The position numbers were made by a program, and so were the translations under genes. Below are positions 1 to 5,462 of a stretch of 11,690 nucleotides of DNA, piece after piece. The notes beneath the pieces were generated by a model that was given only the letters and a program-made list of their open reading frames with translations, had not been told where the DNA came from and searched no databases. Source of the stretch: Phycisphaerae bacterium (GTDB lineage Bacteria > Planctomycetota > Phycisphaerae > Sedimentisphaerales > SM23-30); NCBI GenBank assembly GCA_021736565.1, contig JAIPFO010000075.1:1-11690 (forward strand), given 5' to 3'. Position 1 is the first letter of the stretch. Each line of letters starts with the position of its first letter.

Positions 1-282
1 GGCGGAGGCCAGCAGAAAGACCCCCCGGGCGTGCCCCATTAGAATGGCCGTTCGGGGGTGTTTGTAATGGGCGTACAATTCCTCGATCGCCATCACGTCA
101 ATATCGCCACGGGTCAGCAGGGTGTCAATATCTTCGTATATCTGGGCCAGCCGCTTCTCCAACGGCAGCTGGGTATCGGCCTTGATCGTTCCGGCGTCCA
201 ACACCGTCAGGTTGGGCCCCTTCTGTTCGATCACCGCATAACCGCTGGTGCGTAATCCCGGATCAACTCCTAATACTATCAT
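1..282 (-). CDS. ruvC: Holliday junction resolvase RuvC, N-terminal part (cut by window edge)
   Basis: The 94 residues visible begin MIVLGVDPGLRTSGYAVIEQ and match the N-terminal half of RuvC, the endonuclease that cuts Holliday junctions after RuvAB branch migration. The first catalytic aspartate is D7 in GVDPGLRTSGYA, and the second acidic residue is E67 in the strand reading VMAIEELY. The later conserved HPRTAILMGHARGV segment corresponds to the ALKLGQARGV stretch of E. coli RuvC. The two C-terminal catalytic aspartates lie beyond the left edge. The ATG overlaps the cysS stop in an ATGA junction, so translation is probably coupled and the two genes share a transcript. In many bacteria ruvA and ruvB follow ruvC; whether they do here cannot be seen. 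Family assignment is secure. Confidence 0.95.
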   Translation of the reverse strand, partial: MIVLGVDPGLRTSGYAVIEQKGPNLTVLDAGTIKADTQLPLEKRLAQIYEDIDTLLTRGDIDVMAIEELYAHYKHPRTAILMGHARGVFLLASA

Positions 283-1790
283 TGTTCTTTACGCCAAATC
301 GCCCCGTCGGGCCTGTCTTCGATGACAATCTTTAACGCGGTAAGCTTATCGCGTATCGCATCGGCGAGTGCAAAGTTTTTTTCCTTTCGCGCCTCGGCCC
401 GCAGTGCGATAAACACCTCCATCAATTGCCCGGCCAAGGCATCACCCCCCTCTTGCTTTTCCAGCGGCCCTTCCAACAGCCCGATGACCTGACCCAGCCA
501 GGTCAGCATTCGCCCGCTTTCTATCGCCATCATCCGGCCATGTTCGCCCCCCTGCCTTTCAAGCTGCTGCTTATCAATATAGCGATTGATCGCGCTGCTC
601 AAATCATGCAAGACCGCTATCGCCCCGGCGGTATTAAAATCGTCATCCAGCGATTCCAGGTATCGCAAATGCCCCTGGGCCACCGCATCAAACAGCGCCT
701 GGTCGGCATCGCCGTTGATCTTCTCAGACATCTTCTTGACATTGCCCTCGGTGGTGAACAGGTCGCTATCGCCATCCAGCCGTTCGAGCCGTTCCAGGGT
801 CCGATAGATATTCATCAATCCCTTCTTACTGGCCTCGATCGACTCCTCGGAAAAATCGATCGGCCGACGATAATGAGTACTCAGAAGGAAGAACCGGATG
901 CATTGCGGCGGGTAGGTCTCCAGGATCTCTTTAAGCGGTTGAATATTCCCCAGCGATTTACTCATCTTCTCATCCTGCCATTCGCCACTGGCCGACTTGG
1001 TCTTCATGCGGGTCAGGCCGTTGTGCAGCCAGTAGTTGGCAAAGGGTTTGCCTGTAGCGGTTTCAGACTGGGCAATTTCATTTTCGTGATGCGGGAAGAT
1101 CAAGTCCAGCCCGCCGCCGTGAATATCAAATGTTTCGCCCAGGTATTTTGTACTCATCGCCGAGCATTCAATGTGCCAGCCTGGCCGGCCATAGCCCCAG
1201 GGCGACTCCCAGCCGATCTCACCTTCTTCGGCCTTTTTCCACAACGCAAAATCACCGGCATTCCGCTTCTCGCTGCCGGCCAGCTCCCGCGATCCATCCT
1301 TCTGGTCTTCGCTGCGGCGGTGGGATAACTTTCCATAATCCTTACACTCGCTGATATCACAATAGACATCGCCATCCACCGCATAGGCCGCGTTATTCTC
1401 GCCGAGTTTCTGGATCATATCGATAATTTCTTTAATATGCTCCGTTGCACGCGGGTACAGGTCAATACTATTGACCCCAAGCTTATCCATGGATTCAAAA
1501 TATCCCGCGCTCACCTCCTGAGCCAGCTCATCCATACTGATATGACGGGCCTTCGACTCGATGATCAGCTTATCATCCACATCCGTAATATTGATCACCA
1601 GTTTCACCTGGTAGCCTTTAAATGTCAGATATTTCTTCAGCGCGTCGAAGATCACCGGGCCGACGGCATGGCCGATATGGCTGTCCTTATAGACGGTCGG
1701 GCCGCAGACATAAATGCCCACCTTGCCCGGCTCAACCGGTTCAAATATTTCTTTTTCCCTGCTTAACGTGTTATAGAGGCGTAATGCCAT
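279..1790 (-). CDS. cysS: Cysteinyl-tRNA synthetase
   Basis: Class I aminoacyl-tRNA synthetase that charges tRNA-Cys in the cytoplasm. It has 503 residues, slightly longer than the roughly 460 of E. coli. The HIGH signature is present as SHIGHAVG (H38-H41) and KMSKS is intact at 275-279. The zinc ligands of the family are all present at expected places: C29 in YVCGPTVY, C209 in GWHIECSAMS, and H234 and E238 in FPHHENEIAQSE. The C-terminal anticodon-binding region carries an insert around residues 345-370. The ATG at 1790 is preceded by a good ribosome binding site, AAGGTG, five bases upstream. The gene ends in an ATGA overlap with ruvC. ispF lies 149 bases upstream on the same strand; the gap contains tandem 9-mers and two weak hairpins but no T-box signature. 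Function is certain. Confidence 0.98.
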   Translation of the reverse strand: MALRLYNTLSREKEIFEPVEPGKVGIYVCGPTVYKDSHIGHAVGPVIFDALKKYLTFKGYQVKLVINITDVDDKLIIESKARHISMDELAQEVSAGYFESMDKLGVNSIDLYPRATEHIKEIIDMIQKLGENNAAYAVDGDVYCDISECKDYGKLSHRRSEDQKDGSRELAGSEKRNAGDFALWKKAEEGEIGWESPWGYGRPGWHIECSAMSTKYLGETFDIHGGGLDLIFPHHENEIAQSETATGKPFANYWLHNGLTRMKTKSASGEWQDEKMSKSLGNIQPLKEILETYPPQCIRFFLLSTHYRRPIDFSEESIEASKKGLMNIYRTLERLERLDGDSDLFTTEGNVKKMSEKINGDADQALFDAVAQGHLRYLESLDDDFNTAGAIAVLHDLSSAINRYIDKQQLERQGGEHGRMMAIESGRMLTWLGQVIGLLEGPLEKQEGGDALAGQLMEVFIALRAEARKEKNFALADAIRDKLTALKIVIEDRPDGAIWRKEQ

Positions 1791-1819
1791 ATGATCACCT
1801 TCAAAAAAATTTAAAATTA

Positions 1820-1833
1820 CCAGCGTTCACTGG
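1820..1833 (-). terminator. Weak hairpin plus T-rich tract before cysS
   Basis: On the minus strand CCAGTGAACGCTGG can form a 5-bp stem (one G-T pair) with a 4-base loop, followed three to sixteen bases later by TTTT and then TTTTTTT. It lies between ispF and cysS, about 30 bases before the cysS start. It could be a leaky terminator of ispF or an attenuator in the cysS leader. The stem is short, so the call is tentative. Confidence 0.25.
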
Positions 1834-1861
1834 ATCTCGTCTGGCAGCGACAGTTCTAAAT

Positions 1862-1888
1862 ATTACCTAAGCTGCCTATTCTGCCTAA
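1862..1888 (-). repeat. Three tandem 9-mers upstream of cysS
   Basis: Read on the minus strand, three consecutive 9-base units are TTAGGCAGA, ATAGGCAGC and TTAGGTAAT. All share TAGG, and the first two share TAGGCAG. They lie 72-98 bases before the cysS start. The array could be a direct-repeat protein site; it is short enough that chance cannot be excluded. Confidence 0.4.
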
Positions 1889-1907
1889 TACTACAAATTC
1901 CTATATT

Positions 1908-1928
1908 AGTACGCTTTCGTACTTTTTA
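1908..1928. terminator. Perfect 6-bp hairpin with T tract just after ispF
   Basis: AGTACG, loop CTTT, CGTACT forms a perfect 6-bp stem beginning 17 bases downstream of the ispF stop. The T tract (TTTTT) follows the stem on the plus strand, so in terminator geometry it points away from ispF and cysS. On the minus strand the same stem carries loop AAAG without a following T run and may instead protect or process the ispF mRNA end. No plus-strand gene ends here. Confidence 0.3.
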
Positions 1929-1939
1929 TCTTTGAATGT

Positions 1940-2428
1940 TCATTTGTTGTTCCGTTTTGCCAGCCCCACGATCGCATGGCAAATAATCGCCTCACCCCGC
2001 CCGGTCTCGCCCAGCCCTTCGTTGGTCTTGGCCTTCACACTGACCGCATCGACAGCCAGCCCCACCCGTTTGGCCAGGTTTGCCCTCATCGCTGATTTGT
2101 AAGGGCTCAATTTCGGCCTCTCGGCGATCAGGGTCAGATCCACATTGACCGGGGCATACCCCTGGTCGGCAACTTTCTTTAACGCCCGCTCCAATAAGAG
2201 ACTGCTGTCAATATCCTTAAAGGCCGGGTCGTTATCGGGAAACTGCTCGCCAATATCCCCCAGCCCCGCGGCCCCCAGCATCGCGTCGATCACCGCGTGA
2301 AAAACGACATCCGCATCCGAATGCCCTACCAGCCCCTCTGGAAAGGGAATTTCAATCCCCGCCAGGATCATTTTTCGCCCGGGGCCCAGCCGGTGCAGGT
2401 CGTAGCCATGTCCAATGCGATCAATCAT
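1940..2428 (-). CDS. ispF: 2-C-methyl-D-erythritol 2,4-cyclodiphosphate synthase
   Basis: Fifth enzyme of the MEP isoprenoid pathway; it cyclises CDP-ME 2-phosphate to MEcPP with release of CMP and acts as a cytoplasmic homotrimer. From the ATG at 2428 the protein has 162 residues, close to the usual 156-160, and begins MIDRIGHGYDLHRL. The metal ligands are the D and H of GYDLH and the H of GHSDADVVFHAVIDAM. AGLGDIGEQFPD, ERPKLSPY and the C-terminal TNEGLGETGRGEAI are family signatures. The frame is open to an ATG at 2464, but that start adds 12 residues unlike the family and has no ribosome binding site; GAGAT lies upstream of 2428. ispD, a frequent partner, is not visible. Function is certain; the start is likely. 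Confidence 0.96.
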   Translation of the reverse strand: MIDRIGHGYDLHRLGPGRKMILAGIEIPFPEGLVGHSDADVVFHAVIDAMLGAAGLGDIGEQFPDNDPAFKDIDSSLLLERALKKVADQGYAPVNVDLTLIAERPKLSPYKSAMRANLAKRVGLAVDAVSVKAKTNEGLGETGRGEAIICHAIVGLAKRNNK

Positions 2429-2441
2429 TCCAATAATCTCA

Positions 2442-2554
2442 ATTAAGTTTGACGCCAGCGTCATCAGTATTTTTGAAGCCCGTTACCCGCATCTTAAAGT
2501 GCGATTTGAACAATGCAAATTCACTTTTGACGTGGGAATCAAGTTTGACGCTCA
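2442..2554 (-). repeat. Direct repeat GCGTCAAACTTRATT upstream of ispF
   Basis: On the minus strand GCGTCAAACTTGATT (2554-2540) recurs as GCGTCAAACTTAATT (2456-2442), matching at 14 of 15 bases, 98 bases apart. A diverged third copy, ACGTCAAAAGTGAATT, lies between them at about 2532-2517. The copy nearest the gene is within 15 bases of the ispF start. They may be operator sites for a regulator of ispF or relics of duplication. Confidence 0.5.
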
Positions 2555-2645
2555 ATAATCGCCTGAATTTCAATATCTTCAAGGAAAAACGCCGATTACA
2601 GGCTAATATCAGCGATTCCCAATACGTTTTTACGCTAGAGAACAG

Positions 2646-2666
2646 TTTAGCAAATCATTCGCTAAA
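2646..2666. promoter_or_regulatory. Inverted repeat TTTAGC-N9-GCTAAA
   Basis: Two perfect 6-base arms are separated by 9 bases, and the inner bases AA/TT also pair after one mismatch, giving a near-palindrome of 21 bases. It lies 51 bases upstream of the -35 box of the promoter for the LOG-family gene. The size fits a dimeric regulator site. No known regulator is identified. Confidence 0.35.
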
Positions 2667-2716
2667 TGCAAGATTCTTTCAGCCGACCGCCTGTGTATCC
2701 CCATTATTTCACAACC

Positions 2717-2745
2717 TTGCCATGATCTAATTTTTATGGTATAGT
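2717..2745 (+). promoter_or_regulatory. Sigma70-type promoter for the LOG-family gene
   Basis: TTGCCA (2717-2722), a 17-base spacer and TATAGT (2740-2745) give a good housekeeping promoter. Expected transcription start is near 2752, leaving a leader of about 70 bases. The leader contains ATGAC-GCTGAA-GTCAT, a 5-bp hairpin, and then the GGAG ribosome binding site at 2812-2815. Confidence 0.65.
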
Positions 2746-2823
2746 TGCGACGTTATGGAGATAAAAACCGACTTATGACGCTGAAGTCATTATACAAGTG
2801 AACCCTCAGATGGAGAATATTCA

Positions 2824-3516
2824 ATGCCAGTAGACGTCAATATGAACCAGGAAACATGGCGAGTCTTTCGGATCATGGCGGAATTTGTCGAAGGTTTCGA
2901 CGAACTGAGTCGCCTGGGCCCTGCTGTTACAATATTTGGCTCAGCGCGGACTCTCCCGGATAACCCCTATTATAAACTTGCCGAGGCGACCGCAACGGCC
3001 GTGGTCCGCAATAACATGGCGGTCATCACCGGCGGCGGCGGCGGGATCATGGAAGCTGCCAATAAAGGCGCTTCGGAGGCCGGGGGAAAAAGTGTCGGAC
3101 TCAATATCGAACTGCCATTTGAACAAAAACCCAACAAATATCAAAACCTCTCGTTGAGCTTTCGATATTTCTTCGCTCGCAAAACCATGTTCACCAAGTA
3201 CGCCCGGGCGTTCGTTATCATGCCCGGCGGGTTCGGCACCCTGGATGAACTTTTTGAGTCCCTCACACTCATCCAGACCCTCAAAATGACACGCTTCCCG
3301 GTTATTGTTATGGGAAGCGACTATTGGAAAGGGCTCATAGAGTGGATCAAAACAGTGATGGTCCATGAAGGCACCATTTCACCTGAAGATGTTGACCTTT
3401 ACACCGTAACCGACGACCCGGACGAAGTGATCAAAATCATTAACGATTTCAAAGTAAAAGAATGGGTCGAACCGCACGGCGTGGTCACCCATAAAAATAA
3501 CCATTATCCCAGATAA
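2824..3516 (+). CDS. LOG-family (TIGR00730-type) nucleotide 5'-monophosphate phosphoribohydrolase
   Basis: The 230-residue protein has the Rossmann-like LOG fold. Visible motifs are TIFGSAR (36-42), the glycine-rich ITGGGGGIMEAANKGA (68-83), FFARK with R119 and K120, and the family signature PGGFGTLDELFE (134-145) with E142 as a likely catalytic acid. LOG enzymes cleave the N-glycosidic bond of nucleoside 5'-monophosphates, releasing base and ribose 5-phosphate; plant and some bacterial members release cytokinins. In bacteria the substrate is often ordinary AMP-like nucleotides or unknown, so I do not claim cytokinin production. The N-terminal extension of about 30 residues (ETWRVFRIMAEFVEGFDELS) is typical of the larger LOG subgroup. 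GGAG stands eight bases before the ATG and a sigma70-type promoter about 100 bases upstream. hisA follows after 137 bases. Confidence 0.9.
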   Translation: MPVDVNMNQETWRVFRIMAEFVEGFDELSRLGPAVTIFGSARTLPDNPYYKLAEATATAVVRNNMAVITGGGGGIMEAANKGASEAGGKSVGLNIELPFEQKPNKYQNLSLSFRYFFARKTMFTKYARAFVIMPGGFGTLDELFESLTLIQTLKMTRFPVIVMGSDYWKGLIEWIKTVMVHEGTISPEDVDLYTVTDDPDEVIKIINDFKVKEWVEPHGVVTHKNNHYPR

Positions 3517-3590
3517 GACGCCCGCGTCAAATAACAGACCAATTTAACAACCACCCCCCGTTGAAATTGCCCGTTTCACCGACATCTAAA

Positions 3591-3607
3591 CCTTTGTCAT
3601 TCAAAGG
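3591..3607. promoter_or_regulatory. Inverted repeat CCTTTG-N5-CAAAGG in the hisA leader
   Basis: Perfect 6-base arms flank TCATT; beyond a one-base mismatch two further A-T pairs form. It lies 46 bases before the hisA start and could be an operator or an mRNA hairpin. There is no T tract after it, so it is not an intrinsic terminator. Confidence 0.4.
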
Positions 3608-3653
3608 CTTACGTTATACGCGACTGGGCAAAATGATACTTGATGAGTCTAAT

Positions 3654-4373
3654 ATGATCATTCTACCCGCAATCGATCTAAGGGACGGCAAATGCGTTCG
3701 CCTGCTGCAAGGCGACTACGACCGTCAAATTAATTATGGTGACAACCCCGCGGCCCAGGCCATGGCATTTCAGCAGCAGGGAGCCAAGTGGCTTCACGTG
3801 GTCGACCTGGACGGCGCGCTGCATGGTAAAATGCACAACCGGGATGTCATCGAAACCATCGTCAAAACGACCGACCTGAAAGTGGAAGTCGGCGGCGGTA
3901 TCCGTCAGGACGACGTCGTAGCGGACCTGCTCAATGCGGGGGTGACCCAGGTGGTCATCGGCACACGGGCCATGGAAGACCTTGACTGGTTCAAGCAACT
4001 GGTCCTGCGTCACCCGGGGCAGATCGTTTTGGGGCTGGATGCCCGCGATGGCCGAATCGCTACGCGCGGCTGGACCGAAACCGGCAAAATGACCGTTGCC
4101 GAAATGGCCATAATCGTCAACGACTGGCCCCTGGCGGCGATCGTCTATACCGATATCGCCTGTGACGGCATGCTCACCGGCCCCAACATCGAATCAACCC
4201 GAACCCTGGCCGAATCATGCAGCGTCCCGGTGATCGCCTCCGGCGGCGTCGGCAAGCTTCAGGACATTATCGACCTGGCCCCCCTGCCGATCAAAGGCAC
4301 GATTGTCGGCCGGGCGCTCTACGAAAAGAAATTCACCTTAAAGCAGGCCCTGGACATTGCCGGCGACCAATAG
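3654..4373 (+). CDS. hisA: ProFAR isomerase HisA
   Basis: Phosphoribosylformimino-5-aminoimidazole carboxamide ribotide isomerase, step four of histidine synthesis, a cytoplasmic (beta/alpha)8 barrel. From the ATG at 3654 the protein has 239 residues, the usual length, and starts MIILPAIDLRDGKCVRL. The catalytic aspartates are D8 in PAIDLRDG and D129 in LGLDARDG. Phosphate-binding loops are VEVGGGIR (78-84) and the later ASGGVGKL. YTDIACDGMLTGPN is the conserved strand 6-7 loop and argues for HisA rather than HisF. The frame runs open upstream to a TTG at 3561, with another ATG at 3633; those would add residues not seen in the family. GAG six bases before 3654 is a weak ribosome binding site. 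No other his gene is nearby; dtd follows after 29 bases. Confidence 0.96.
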   Translation: MIILPAIDLRDGKCVRLLQGDYDRQINYGDNPAAQAMAFQQQGAKWLHVVDLDGALHGKMHNRDVIETIVKTTDLKVEVGGGIRQDDVVADLLNAGVTQVVIGTRAMEDLDWFKQLVLRHPGQIVLGLDARDGRIATRGWTETGKMTVAEMAIIVNDWPLAAIVYTDIACDGMLTGPNIESTRTLAESCSVPVIASGGVGKLQDIIDLAPLPIKGTIVGRALYEKKFTLKQALDIAGDQ

Positions 4374-4402
4374 TGATAATTAATCTTTATAAGTGAACCA
4401 TC

Positions 4403-4852
4403 ATGCGAGTAGTTATCCAACGCGTCTTAGAAGCCCGCGTCGAAGTCGAGGGTCATATCACCGGCCAGATCGGCAATGGGTTGCTGGTCTATCTGGGGGT
4501 CGGCCATGATGATACCCAAACTGATGCGAAGTTTATTGCCGACAAACTGGTTGGATTGCGTATTTTTGCTGACCCGGATGGTAAGATGAACCTTAGCGTT
4601 GCGGATATGGGCGGTTCTATTTTACTGGTCAGTCAGTTTACCCTTTATGGCGATTGCCGTAAGGGTCGTCGGCCCGGTTTTGACGCCGCGGGTGACCCGG
4701 GCCGGGCGGATGCACTTTACCGGCAGGTTGTTTCACTCATAGAAGCCCAATCCATCAAAGTCCAAACCGGCCAATTCGGCGCCCACATGCACGTTACCAG
4801 TACCAATGATGGCCCGGTGACATTCATTCTGGACAGCCAGCGGACATTTTAG
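4403..4852 (+). CDS. dtd: D-aminoacyl-tRNA deacylase
   Basis: The 149-residue enzyme hydrolyses D-aminoacyl-tRNAs (and glycine mischarged on tRNA-Ala), recycling tRNA and keeping D-amino acids out of proteins. It starts MRVVIQRVLEARVEVEG, the usual DTD N-terminus. The two signature motifs are intact: SQFTLYGD at 77-84 and NDGPVTF at 135-141, whose Gly-Pro pair (137-138) forms the cross-subunit Gly-cisPro that rejects L-amino acids. KGRRPGFDAA is also conserved. Length is normal. The 29-base spacing from hisA and the weak AAGTGA before the ATG suggest co-transcription with hisA. It ends 55 bases before a convergent small gene. Confidence 0.96.
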   Translation: MRVVIQRVLEARVEVEGHITGQIGNGLLVYLGVGHDDTQTDAKFIADKLVGLRIFADPDGKMNLSVADMGGSILLVSQFTLYGDCRKGRRPGFDAAGDPGRADALYRQVVSLIEAQSIKVQTGQFGAHMHVTSTNDGPVTFILDSQRTF

Positions 4853-4873
4853 CCGTTCGACAGGCCGGTAAAA

Positions 4874-4892
4874 ACCTGCAAGTGACGACTTG
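4874..4892 (-). terminator. Weak terminator-like hairpin between convergent dtd and the small membrane protein gene
   Basis: On the minus strand CAAGT-CGTC-ACTTG (4892-4879) is a perfect 5-bp stem, followed after a few bases by GTTTTT. It lies 16 bases after the stop of the small minus-strand gene and could end its transcript. The stem is short and the T tract is not adjacent, so this is tentative. No good terminator for dtd is visible. Confidence 0.25.
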
Positions 4893-4907
4893 GACCGTCC
4901 AGCGAGA

Positions 4908-5186
4908 TCATTTAGCATTCAGGTCCACTTTCTTGAGTTTACCGTCAACATAGGTATAGAACTTATAGTCCACATTGATATTCAGGTTTCTGTAGGATAT
5001 CTCCGGAAGATATAACAGACTGGTATCACCGACGGTAATCTCTTTGGGTGTCATTTCTGTCATTTTCACCTGCATTTCATGCATGCGATATTCCATGACA
5101 AACTCAGGTATGGTCTTGATGGCCGCATGGAGACCGAACCCCATGACGATGGCCGATCCGATAATTATACTATGCCAGATTTTCAT
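4908..5186 (-). CDS. Small membrane-anchored protein with a methionine heptad, function unknown
   Basis: The 92-residue protein is not recognised. It starts MKIWHSIIIGSAIVMGFGLH, a hydrophobic stretch at about 3-22 that could be an uncleaved signal anchor or a signal peptide (a possible cut would be near GLHA). Residues 28-46 then form a likely amphipathic helix with methionines at 31, 35, 38, 42 and 45, a strict 4-3-4-3 spacing that puts them on one face. The rest, with alternating hydrophobic and polar residues such as SYRNLNINVDYKFYTYVDGK, looks like beta strands and ends KKVDLNAK. Probably one membrane segment with the body in the periplasm. The ATG at 5186 has AAGGA about 11 bases upstream. 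It is convergent with dtd and divergent from the HEAT-repeat gene. Real gene likely, because composition and ribosome binding site are protein-like, but no homologue comes to mind. Confidence 0.7.
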   Translation of the reverse strand: MKIWHSIIIGSAIVMGFGLHAAIKTIPEFVMEYRMHEMQVKMTEMTPKEITVGDTSLLYLPEISYRNLNINVDYKFYTYVDGKLKKVDLNAK

Positions 5187-5282
5187 TCAGGTTATTTCCT
5201 TTCATTTCATGTGCGCGTCAAAAATCCATCGCACCCCTGATACTCATCCAAAATCAAAGGTTTTCAAATTTGGCCCGGAGTC

Positions 5283-5310
5283 TTGACGGCACCATTATTG
5301 TTCATAATAG
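5283..5310 (+). promoter_or_regulatory. Candidate promoter for the HEAT-repeat unit
   Basis: TTGACG (5283-5288) is a strong -35 match. The -10 is less clear: TAATAG (5305-5310, spacer 16) or CATAAT (5303-5308, spacer 14). The leader to the ATG at 5463 would be about 145 bases and contains a hairpin GGCGGGT-TATCGG-ACCCGTC (5384-5403, one G-T pair). The dyad at 5295-5317 covers the -10. Confidence 0.4.
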
Positions 5311-5317
5311 ACAATAA
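5295..5317. promoter_or_regulatory. Operator-like inverted repeat TTATTGT-N9-ACAATAA
   Basis: Two perfect 7-base arms separated by 9 bases lie in the divergent region between the small membrane protein gene and the HEAT-repeat gene and overlap the candidate -10 box. A dimeric repressor bound here would block the plus-strand promoter and could also affect the minus-strand gene. The regulator is unknown. Confidence 0.45.
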
Positions 5318-5462
5318 CATAGACGTCGCTTACCTGGGAATGTTACAGTTATTTATACGATGATACAGCATTTTTCAGGCAGCGGCGGGTTATCGGACCC
5401 GTCTGTCCTGGATATTCCCTTTTTTTATCTAAAAATCTCACTATTTGCCGATAAACCGTACC

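Larger units (their letters stand above)
2429..2823. other. Gene-free, repeat-rich intergenic region between divergent genes
   Basis: About 395 bases separate the ispF start (minus) from the LOG-family gene (plus). I see no convincing protein gene or tRNA. The stretch holds three related copies of a CGTCAAA motif, nested inverted repeats (GGGAATC 2534-2540 with GATTCCC 2614-2620; GCCTG 2561-2565 with CAGGC 2599-2603), a 6-bp dyad at 2646-2666, and a promoter at 2717-2745. An open plus-strand frame through 2449-2730 lacks any ribosome binding site and protein-like composition. Confidence 0.6.

Noticed and set aside
426..1328. Long open frame (300 codons) on the plus strand antisense to cysS
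   Set aside because: It is a shadow of the certain cysS reading frame; composition is that of an antisense frame and it has no family match or ribosome binding site.
2449..2730. Open plus-strand frame of 93 codons across the intergenic region
   Set aside because: No ribosome binding site, overlaps the leader of ispF and the LOG promoter, and the product has no recognisable features.
2755..2800. Two tiny overlapping frames in the leader of the LOG-family gene (7 and 8 codons)
   Set aside because: No ribosome binding sites and no run of regulatory codons, so a leader peptide cannot be supported.
3517..3528. GACG-CCCG-CGTC hairpin just after the LOG-family stop
   Set aside because: Only four to five pairs and no following T tract, so not accepted as a terminator.
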